Shown in pieces: positions 54,656 through 61,692 of a DNA stretch of 64,000 nt. Numbering within the stretch: the stretch's first letter is position 1; each line of letters begins with the position of its first letter. A program made the translations under genes and the position numbers. Source of the DNA: Marinibacterium sp. (lineage in GTDB: Bacteria > Pseudomonadota > Alphaproteobacteria > Rhodobacterales > Rhodobacteraceae); contig JAEPNQ010000004.1 in the NCBI GenBank assembly GCA_017643305.1, forward strand, positions 1 through 64,000, written 5' to 3'. The notes below the pieces were generated by a model. That model was not told the origin of the DNA. It searched no databases and was given only the letters and a program-made list of their open reading frames with translations.

Positions 54656-54693
54656 AGTCGATAAACAATGGACAGGCCAAGTTTTTATCGACT
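54656..54693. promoter_or_regulatory. Inverted repeat upstream of the TTT/sau-like operon, candidate operator
   Basis: Perfect 10-bp arms AGTCGATAAA (54656-54665) and TTTATCGACT (54684-54693), separated by 18 bases, about 100 bases before the tctC ATG. The long spacer suits a dimeric regulator binding two half-sites about two helical turns apart, or a promoter-flanking site. Confidence 0.55.
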
Positions 54694-54790
54694 AGGCTTC
54701 CGATTTGGTGGGGAGGAGACAGAATTTTGCTCCTCTTCTCAAAAAGAAGTGCCGTTTCAATGAAAATTCGGCGCGAATGGGAGGAAAAGT

Positions 54791-55804
54791 ATGAATCGAC
54801 TTCTTGGGACATCCATTGTTTCCATGTTTCTTGTGGCAGGAAGCGCCGCGACCGCGTTTGAATGCAAACGCTCTGAGGCTTCATTCGACAAACCCGGTGG
54901 GTTTCCGGAGCGTGCGCTTACCATGATCGTGCCTTATGGCCCGGCTGGTGGGTCAGGCCAAGTTGCGGCGGCGATGGCCGAAGCTGTGACTGAATTGACG
55001 GGTATTCCGATCAACCGCGATCACAAGCCCGGCGGTTCGGGCACAGTGGGCATGACGGCCTACATGGCCGCGCCAGCAGATGGCTATAACGTACTGGAAC
55101 ATATTGACGATGCGTCTTCGGCTCACGCACTGGACAGCTCAGTTCCGAACCCGGCCTCTGATCTGATCCCGCTGGTCACCAGTCAAGTCACCTTCAGCCA
55201 GATCTACATCCGGACAAACGAAACGCGCTACACCGACTGGCCCTCCTTCGTGGAGTGGGTCAAAGCTCAGGACGGCAAGGCGACCATCGCCAACGTGTCT
55301 AAGGAAGGCTCGATGGAGCGTGTGACCATGCGGTTCATCACCGATGCGACCGGCATGTCGATCCAGCAGATCTCGTTTGACAAGGGTGCCCCGCGGTATG
55401 GCGCCCTGCTGGGCGGTCAGGTTGACGCGCTCTTTGAACAGCCAGGCGACGTGCGCAACTTCCTCGATGCGAAACAGTTCAAGCCGATCCTGACCATCTT
55501 TGACGAGCGTCCCGGCGCCTTTGCCGATACACCGACGCACCGCGAAATGGGCATGGATTTCGATCCGCTGCTGCGCTTCCGCGGCTTCTATGTGCACGCA
55601 GATGCACCGGCAGATCGCGTCGAATGGCTGCAATGGGCGTTCCAGCGCGGATATTGCGAAGACAGCTATCAGGCCTTCAATGAATCCAAATTCATGACGG
55701 TCATCGACAGCTATCGCGACACAGACGGCTCCAAAGAGCTGATCACGCGCTCGATCAACCAGTATCGCGACGTCTACAAGGCCATGGGTCTGGACGTAAA
55801 ATAA
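54791..55804 (+). CDS. Tripartite tricarboxylate transporter substrate-binding protein (TctC/Bug family)
   Basis: 337-residue periplasmic binding protein with signal peptide MNRLLGTSIVSMFLVAGSAA and the TctC/Bug fold: PERALTMIVPYGPAGGSGQV near the N-terminus, then NRDHKPGGSGTVGM, the usual carboxylate-holding loops. GGAGG precedes the ATG. With the following tctB and tctA it makes a complete TTT importer. Members bind tricarboxylates, dicarboxylates, aromatics and in some bacteria organosulfonates; the substrate here is suggested only by the sau-like genes that follow. Confidence 0.92.
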   Translation: MNRLLGTSIVSMFLVAGSAATAFECKRSEASFDKPGGFPERALTMIVPYGPAGGSGQVAAAMAEAVTELTGIPINRDHKPGGSGTVGMTAYMAAPADGYNVLEHIDDASSAHALDSSVPNPASDLIPLVTSQVTFSQIYIRTNETRYTDWPSFVEWVKAQDGKATIANVSKEGSMERVTMRFITDATGMSIQQISFDKGAPRYGALLGGQVDALFEQPGDVRNFLDAKQFKPILTIFDERPGAFADTPTHREMGMDFDPLLRFRGFYVHADAPADRVEWLQWAFQRGYCEDSYQAFNESKFMTVIDSYRDTDGSKELITRSINQYRDVYKAMGLDVK

Positions 55805-55823
55805 GCGTAGGCAAAAAACAGAT

Positions 55824-55848
55824 GCGCGGCGCTTTTCGGGCGCCGCGC
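55824..55848 (+). other. Intergenic hairpin between tctC and tctB
   Basis: Perfect 9-bp GC stem GCGCGGCGC (55824-55832), loop TTTTCGG, GCGCCGCGC (55840-55848), with no T-run after it. Such hairpins after binding-protein genes usually stabilise or partly stop the message so that binding protein is made in excess of the membrane parts. Confidence 0.7.
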
Positions 55849-55880
55849 GTTAATACGAGCAGTTTATTGGGGGACAGCCC

Positions 55881-56426
55881 ATGGGACGTTTGAAGCGTAC
55901 TCATTTGGTTGAGGCAGTGCTTTTCTTGCTGATTGTAGCGGTGTTCTACGCGTTCTCGTTCGAGTTCAATCAGCCGATCGAGATTTACCGTTTTGGCGCA
56001 ACGGTCTGGCCGCGCGTGGTAATCGGCCTGCTGCTGATCGCGACCTTAGGCAATCTGTGGTACCAATACCGGCACGGATCAGCCTCGCAAGGCACTATCG
56101 GTCAAAGCGATGATGAGGCCGATTACAGCGAACCGGGCACGATCCCGCGCATGATTGCCGTCTTGTTGACGCCGTTTATCTTTGCCTGGCTCCTCAAACC
56201 CGTTGGTATCTACTTCAGCGCGCCCTTCTTTATTGCCGCTGTCATATGGCTTTTCGGGGAGCGGCGGTGGAGCGCAATTCTGCTGATAACAGCGCTCATC
56301 TATTTCATTTTCATCGGGCTCTTTTTGGTGATCCTCAACGCGCCGTTGCCGCAAGGCAATATGTCACCGTTCTATGACTTCAGCGCGTGGATCCTAACGA
56401 TGAACGCCAAACTGCAAGGGCTCTGA
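55881..56426 (+). CDS. Tripartite tricarboxylate transporter small membrane subunit TctB
   Basis: 181-residue membrane protein with four hydrophobic segments (about 10-28, 42-55, 92-125 and 130-155) and no soluble domain, the standard TctB layout. TctB varies in sequence, so identification relies mostly on topology and on lying between tctC and tctA. GGGGGA precedes the ATG. It ends 7 bases before tctA. Confidence 0.87.
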   Translation: MGRLKRTHLVEAVLFLLIVAVFYAFSFEFNQPIEIYRFGATVWPRVVIGLLLIATLGNLWYQYRHGSASQGTIGQSDDEADYSEPGTIPRMIAVLLTPFIFAWLLKPVGIYFSAPFFIAAVIWLFGERRWSAILLITALIYFIFIGLFLVILNAPLPQGNMSPFYDFSAWILTMNAKLQGL

Positions 56427-56433
56427 CGGAACC

Positions 56434-57924
56434 ATGATCGACAATTTCCTTGCCGGATCTGCAGCCCTTTTTGGTGATCCTTTCACCATTGGCGTTTTCA
56501 TTTTTGGAGTTATTGGCGGCATGCTGTTTGGGGCCATCCCCGGCGTCAGCATGTTGACCCTAGCCGCCATCCTGTTGCCGTTCACGGCCAGTCTGGAACC
56601 TGCGCAGGGCGTGATGCTGTTTGCTGTCATCTATTGCACTGGCACCTATGGCGGCGCGATCACCGCCATCTTGTTCAACATCCCCGGCGCGCCCGAGAAC
56701 GCGCCAACGGCCTTTGATGGCTACCCGATGACCCAAAACGGCGAGTCGGGCAAAGCTGTTGGCGCAGCAGTTCTATGCTCGGCTATTGGCGGCGTGGCCT
56801 CTGCTCTGATCATGATGGCAGCCACCGAGCCTTTGGCAAATTGGGCCATCCGCAACATTGGCCCGCCAGAGATTTTCGCGCTTGTGTTCTTCGGTCTGGC
56901 CGTTGCGTCCTCTGTCGGCGCGCGTACTATCTGGAAAGGTTGGATGTCCGTTCTAATCGGCTTGTTGATCGCGACCATCGGGCAAGACCCCGTGGGTGGG
57001 ATTAACCGTTATAACTTCGGCCTTACAGACCTCGCAGCTGGCATCGCCTTTGTGCCCGCCATCCTGGGCTTCTTCGCCGTCTCCGAAATTTTCGTGCAGG
57101 CCGAAAAGAAAGCCAGCGGCAAATACAAAGCGCCAAAGCTCTCGATGACCTTCCCAACTTGGCTTGAGCTTTGGATGCACAAACTCGCGGTGCTACGGTC
57201 CATTCTGGTTGGCTTTTTCTGCGGTATTCTCCCCGGCATCGGCGCGACACTCGCAGCGTTCATGAGCTATGGCGAGGCTGTGCGCTGGTCCAAGAACCGC
57301 GAAGAATTTGGCAAGGGCAAGCTTGAGGGCGTGATTTCGGCAGAAACTGCCAACAATGCGGCCACCGGGGCAGCGATGATCCCGCTGCTTGCGCTGGGTT
57401 TGCCGGGCGGTGCGTTGACGGCGATGATGGTCGCCGTGTTCCAGATGCACGATCTGCAACCTGGCCCATTGGTCTTTATGCTGTCGCCCGATCTGATCTG
57501 GATCGTGTTTGCAGCCATGTTCTACGCCAACTTGTCGATCCTGATCATCGGGCTGGTGGAAACCAAGACCATCCTGAACTTGCTCAAGATCCCCTTCCAG
57601 TTCCTCGCGCCCCTGATCCTGATGTTGGCGACCGTCGGGGCTTATATCAGCCGGGGGCTGGTGCTGGACGTTATGGTCATGTTCCTGGCAGGCATCATTG
57701 GCTATCTGCTGCGACGGTCTGGGTTCTCGATCCCGGGTATTGTTCTGGGGCTGATCCTCGGCAAGATTGGCGAACAGAACTTCGCGCAGGGCATGCAAAT
57801 GGTGCATTATGATCTGGGAGCATATTTGTCACGTCCGATCTGCGCCATTCTGATCGTGCTGGGCACTCTCACGCTGCTCTCCAGCGCTTATCGCGCCTTT
57901 GCAACATCGCAGAAGTCTGTGTAA
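56434..57924 (+). CDS. Tripartite tricarboxylate transporter large membrane subunit TctA
   Basis: 496-residue polytopic inner-membrane protein, about twelve helices. Family motifs include FGAIPGVSMLTLAAILLPFT near residue 30, YGGAITAILFNIPGAPENAPTAFDGYP (about 75-100) and GILPGIGATLAAFMSY about 260, which are strongly conserved TctA patterns. It starts 7 bases after tctB and is followed by the aldehyde dehydrogenase gene after 31 bases, so transport and metabolism genes form one transcript. Confidence 0.95.
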   Translation: MIDNFLAGSAALFGDPFTIGVFIFGVIGGMLFGAIPGVSMLTLAAILLPFTASLEPAQGVMLFAVIYCTGTYGGAITAILFNIPGAPENAPTAFDGYPMTQNGESGKAVGAAVLCSAIGGVASALIMMAATEPLANWAIRNIGPPEIFALVFFGLAVASSVGARTIWKGWMSVLIGLLIATIGQDPVGGINRYNFGLTDLAAGIAFVPAILGFFAVSEIFVQAEKKASGKYKAPKLSMTFPTWLELWMHKLAVLRSILVGFFCGILPGIGATLAAFMSYGEAVRWSKNREEFGKGKLEGVISAETANNAATGAAMIPLLALGLPGGALTAMMVAVFQMHDLQPGPLVFMLSPDLIWIVFAAMFYANLSILIIGLVETKTILNLLKIPFQFLAPLILMLATVGAYISRGLVLDVMVMFLAGIIGYLLRRSGFSIPGIVLGLILGKIGEQNFAQGMQMVHYDLGAYLSRPICAILIVLGTLTLLSSAYRAFATSQKSV

Positions 57925-57955
57925 AGCCGCCCCGAGACGTTAGGAGGGTCCGGAT

Positions 57956-59341
57956 ATGAGCCAGGACGGCATCGAGGCGATCGTTGAACTGTCGCGCGCC
58001 GCGCAAGCACGCTATGAGACGAATGGCTCACAAATCCGGTATGACCGTGCCGCGCAAGCGGTTGCCTGGGCCATCATGGAACCGACCCGTAATCGCACCC
58101 TTGCTGAGCTGGCGGTCGCGACAACGGGCCTTGGCAACGTGCCCGATAAGATCATCAAAAACCATCGCAAGACGCTTGGCCTGATGTCCGACATCAAGGA
58201 CTCCGTGACCTTTGGTGTCATTTCCGATGATCCGGCCACAGGGATCACCGAAATTGCGCGCGCCAAGGGTGTTGTCGGTGCCATCGTGCCCTCGACGAAC
58301 CCCGCCGCGACACCGGCCAACAACATCATCAACGCGCTCAAGTGCGGTAACTCAATCGTCGTGGCCCCCTCACCGAAAGGTGTGGCAAGCTGCGAGACGC
58401 TGATTGGCTACATCCACGATGAATTCGCCAAGATTGGCGAAGATCCGGATCTGGTGCAAATGGTCCCGGCACCGGGGTCAAAGGAGAAGACGCAGGCGCT
58501 GATGGAAAACTGCGACATGATCGTCGCCACCGGCAGCCAGAACAACGTGCACCGTGCCCAAACCGCTGGCACCCCCGCTGTTGCAGTAGGGGCCGGCAAC
58601 GTGACCGTGATCGTGGATGAGACCGCTAATCTGGCGCAAGCCGCTGAAAAAATTCGTGCTTCCAAATGCTTTGACAACGCGACTTCCTGCTCCTCGGAAA
58701 ACGCAGTTGTTGTTGTGGATGCGGTCTATGACGCCTTTGTTGCGGCCATGGCCGAGGCAGGTGGCGCACTCGTCGACGACGAGGCGAACGTCGTCGCAAA
58801 GCTTTGGCCAGGCGGACATCTGAACCGGTCTGTCATCGCGCAAGACGCGGACAAGATGATCGCAGCGCTCGATCTCGATGTGCCAGAGTGGACCGACTAT
58901 ATCGCCGTACCAACTTCGGGCATTGGCCCGGACCATCCGTTGTCTGGTGAAAAGCTCAGCCGCGTTCTGGCCCTTTACCGCGCGTCCGATTTTGACACCG
59001 CCGTGCAGATCACCCGTGACATCCAACTGTATCAGGGCGCAGGCCACTCGGTTGGTTTGCATTCGGTCAACCCGGATCGCCCCATGGTGCTTGCCAACGC
59101 AGTCCCAACCAGCCGTGTAATTGTCAATCAGGCACACACATTCGCGACAGGCGGCAGCTTCACCAATGGTATGCCGTTTTCGCTCTCTATGGGCTGCGGT
59201 ACATGGGGCGGCAATTCAGTCAATGAGAACGTCAATTACCGCCACTTCATGCAATCGACCAAGATCATCCGCGAGATCCCGTCGCGTGAGCCAAGCCTCG
59301 ATGACATCTTCGCCGATTACTGGACTGCTGCAGGACAATGA
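57956..59341 (+). CDS. sauS: Acylating aldehyde dehydrogenase, sulfoacetaldehyde dehydrogenase (SauS)-like
   Basis: 461-residue NAD(P)-dependent acylating aldehyde dehydrogenase. The nucleophilic Cys is in NATSCSSENAVVV (about 245-257); VGAIVPSTNPAATPANNI and APSPKGVASCETL are conserved in the acetaldehyde/sulfoacetaldehyde group. It overlaps a CoA ligase gene by 4 bases, exactly the S-T pairing of the sulfoacetate pathway of Cupriavidus necator, in which SauT makes sulfoacetyl-CoA and SauS reduces it to sulfoacetaldehyde. The symbol rests on that context; an acylating dehydrogenase for another aldehyde is possible. Confidence 0.75.
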   Translation: MSQDGIEAIVELSRAAQARYETNGSQIRYDRAAQAVAWAIMEPTRNRTLAELAVATTGLGNVPDKIIKNHRKTLGLMSDIKDSVTFGVISDDPATGITEIARAKGVVGAIVPSTNPAATPANNIINALKCGNSIVVAPSPKGVASCETLIGYIHDEFAKIGEDPDLVQMVPAPGSKEKTQALMENCDMIVATGSQNNVHRAQTAGTPAVAVGAGNVTVIVDETANLAQAAEKIRASKCFDNATSCSSENAVVVVDAVYDAFVAAMAEAGGALVDDEANVVAKLWPGGHLNRSVIAQDADKMIAALDLDVPEWTDYIAVPTSGIGPDHPLSGEKLSRVLALYRASDFDTAVQITRDIQLYQGAGHSVGLHSVNPDRPMVLANAVPTSRVIVNQAHTFATGGSFTNGMPFSLSMGCGTWGGNSVNENVNYRHFMQSTKIIREIPSREPSLDDIFADYWTAAGQ

Positions 59342-60825
59342 AGTTCGACCCTAAATCGCCGCCCGAAGGCACGCTGCGTGACTGGCTTGACGCGCGTGCG
59401 GATGCAGGTGGCACCGCCTTTGTCTTCCCCGAGACCGGAGAGGAACTCGCCTGGGCAGACTTGCGCGCCCATGCCGTTCAGGTCGCTGCAGATCTGACCG
59501 CGCAAGGTATTGTCAAAGGGGAAAGCGTCGCAGTGATGCATCCCAATGGGCTAGAAGGTGTCAAAGCGCTCTATTCTGTCCTTTATGGCGGCTTCCGTGT
59601 CACGATGCTAAACCTTGCGGCCGGTCCTGATGCGCTGGGTTACGCGATGGAGCATTCCGAAGCGCGTTTGGCCTTTGTCCATGAAGATCAGCTTGAAGCG
59701 TTCAACGCGGTGCGCCCTGATGCACTGACCGTCTATGCGCCCAGCAGCGCGTCCGCACCTCTGCATGACGTTACATCGAGTGATGATGCGCTGCTGATGT
59801 ATACGTCTGGCACGACGGGTCGGCCTAAAGGCGTCGTGCATACCCAGTCCAGTCTGCTCGCGGGCGGATGGACAGTTGCGTCCGCTCAGGAATTGACGCC
59901 TGAAGATCGCGGCATCGGGGTACTGCCCTTCTACCACATCAACGGGCTCTGCGTGTCAGTTATGGGCAGCCTTGTGTCGGGGGGCTCGCTCGCCATGGTT
60001 TCGCGCTTTTCGGCCAGCAAGTTCTGGCAACAGGTCGAAGACGGCGGCGTAACTTGGTTCTCGGTCGTGCCCACGATCATCAGTCATTTGCTGCATAGCC
60101 AATCCGAACCCGAGCCTGCGTCTAAGACGCGGCTGCGCTTTGCGCGTTCAGCGTCCTCGGCGCTGGCGGTTGAGACTCAACGCGCGTTTCAGGATCGTTT
60201 CGGATTGTCGATTGTGGAATCTCTGGGTTTGACCGAAACAGCTGCCCAATGTCTGGTCAATCCGCTCGACCCGGCACGCCACAAGATCGGTTCGGCCGGG
60301 ATGGCGATCAGCAACGAAGCCCGTATCGCCGATGACACTGGCACCGAATGCGCCCGCGGGATCGAAGGCGAGATCCAGATCCGTGGGCCCAACTTGATGA
60401 AGGAATATCTCAAGAACCCGGAGGCCACGGCGGGCACCTTCCATGGTGACTGGCTGCGCACCGGGGATCTGGGACGTATGGATGAGGACGGCTATGTCTT
60501 TGTCACCGGGCGCCTTAAGGAGCTGATCATAAAAGGTGGTGAGAATATCGCCCCACGCGAGATCGACGAAGCGCTTTATGAGCATCCGGATGTGGTTGAA
60601 GCCGCCGCATTTGCCCGGCCCTGCGATCGCTATGGCGAGCGTGTCGAGGCAGCCGTACGCCTGACCGAGACGTCCAATACCACCGGCGACGAATTGCGTG
60701 CGCTGTGCGATACGCGGGTTGGTTCCTTCAAGGCCCCGGACGTGGTGCACATCATGGACGAACTGCCCAAGGGCCCATCGGGGAAAATCCAGCGCCTGTA
60801 CCTGAACAAGATGCTGTATGGCTGA
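59338..60825 (+). CDS. sauT: AMP-forming CoA ligase, sulfoacetate-CoA ligase (SauT)-like
   Basis: 495-residue ANL-superfamily ligase. The P-loop is MYTSGTTGRPKGVVHT, followed by SLGLTETAAQ, RTGDLGRMDEDGYVFVTGR, KGGENIAPREID and the catalytic Lys in PKGPSGKIQR. The start overlaps the sauS-like stop by 4 bases, so the two are made together downstream of the TTT transporter. By position and pairing it is likely to activate the carboxylate of a C2 sulfonate, but oxalate or malonate-type acids are alternatives; sequence alone does not fix the substrate. Confidence 0.74.
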   Translation: MKFDPKSPPEGTLRDWLDARADAGGTAFVFPETGEELAWADLRAHAVQVAADLTAQGIVKGESVAVMHPNGLEGVKALYSVLYGGFRVTMLNLAAGPDALGYAMEHSEARLAFVHEDQLEAFNAVRPDALTVYAPSSASAPLHDVTSSDDALLMYTSGTTGRPKGVVHTQSSLLAGGWTVASAQELTPEDRGIGVLPFYHINGLCVSVMGSLVSGGSLAMVSRFSASKFWQQVEDGGVTWFSVVPTIISHLLHSQSEPEPASKTRLRFARSASSALAVETQRAFQDRFGLSIVESLGLTETAAQCLVNPLDPARHKIGSAGMAISNEARIADDTGTECARGIEGEIQIRGPNLMKEYLKNPEATAGTFHGDWLRTGDLGRMDEDGYVFVTGRLKELIIKGGENIAPREIDEALYEHPDVVEAAAFARPCDRYGERVEAAVRLTETSNTTGDELRALCDTRVGSFKAPDVVHIMDELPKGPSGKIQRLYLNKMLYG

Positions 60826-60924
60826 GTTGCCTTAAAGGGACCGGGCCCCGTCGACAGCCGTGCATCGGCCCGAGCAAGCGCCAGTTCGCGGTCCTTCTGC
60901 TGACGCTTTGCTGATGGAGGTGGT

Positions 60925-61692
60925 TCAACTCAACCCATTCGCTATCAATCGCAGCCCCATCAGCAGGAACGCGATCAGCACCGCTTTGCGAAACAGCTCC
61001 TGACTGACCCGGCTGCGCAATAGCTCGCCGACCCGAAATCCCACCAGAACCACGCACAGGGCCAGCGCCGATTTCACTAAAACGGGCAGTGTCAGTACGC
61101 CGGCGACCACCTGGCCTGCTCCAAGCGGCAGTACTCCCGCCAGAAATAAAAAACCCGTCGCGACGATGAATTTCTCTTTTGAGACATCCCGCGCCACCAG
61201 ATACATCGCGACCGTGGGCGACCAGATCGAACTGATTCCGCCCAGCACTCCCGATACAACGCCAAATCCCAGATGCCAGCCTCGGCCGGGCCCAATCCGT
61301 AATTTGATCCCCAATAAAAGGTTCAACGCAAACAATACCATGGCGATTCCAATCGCCACCGTCAAAAGCGCCGTGGGATACTCTGCAATGAACGTCGATG
61401 TGACAAAAATGCAGACCATGATCGCGAGGGCGAAGAGCCAATATTCCCGCGCAATCGCCCATTTGTCCGACGCATTGGCGAACTGAAGCGAGTTGGTCGC
61501 GAGGATCGAGAGCCACAACAATGGAATGGCCTCAGTGGGCGGCATAATCAGCGTTAGGAAGGCCATTGACGCTGCAGGCAATCCGATGCCCAAAAAACCC
61601 TTCACAATCGCGGCGAACAGGAAAATCACGATCAACAGAACCGTCTTGACCGGGTCGAAATCCTGAATCAGATCATTGATCACGTCGCTCAT
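60925..61692 (-). CDS. TauE/SafE family exporter (sulfite/sulfoacetate type)
   Basis: 255-residue membrane protein with about eight hydrophobic segments and the TauE/SafE repeats: VKGFLGIGLPAASMAFLTLI near the N-terminus and a second GxxxGxxGGISSIWSP stretch. This family exports sulfite, sulfoacetate or other sulfur anions in sulfonate degraders. The start at 61692 (MSDVINDLI) overlaps the preceding dehydrogenase stop by 4 bases; a 100-codon upstream reading is a shadow of that gene. It is convergent with the sauT-like gene, 99 bases apart, so regulation may be separate. Confidence 0.88.
   Translation of the reverse strand: MSDVINDLIQDFDPVKTVLLIVIFLFAAIVKGFLGIGLPAASMAFLTLIMPPTEAIPLLWLSILATNSLQFANASDKWAIAREYWLFALAIMVCIFVTSTFIAEYPTALLTVAIGIAMVLFALNLLLGIKLRIGPGRGWHLGFGVVSGVLGGISSIWSPTVAMYLVARDVSKEKFIVATGFLFLAGVLPLGAGQVVAGVLTLPVLVKSALALCVVLVGFRVGELLRSRVSQELFRKAVLIAFLLMGLRLIANGLS

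Larger units (their letters stand above)
54309..54790. other. Intergenic region upstream of the TTT/sau-like operon
   Basis: About 480 bases holding a terminator-like hairpin near the left end and a long inverted repeat (54656-54693) near the right. No gene is supported; short frames lack ribosome sites. The promoter of tctC should lie between about 54660 and 54780. Confidence 0.5.

Noticed and set aside
60826-60924. Terminator between sauT-like and tauE genes
   Set aside because: Some CGGGCC/GGCCCG pairing exists but the loop is long and there is no T-run; not strong enough to call.
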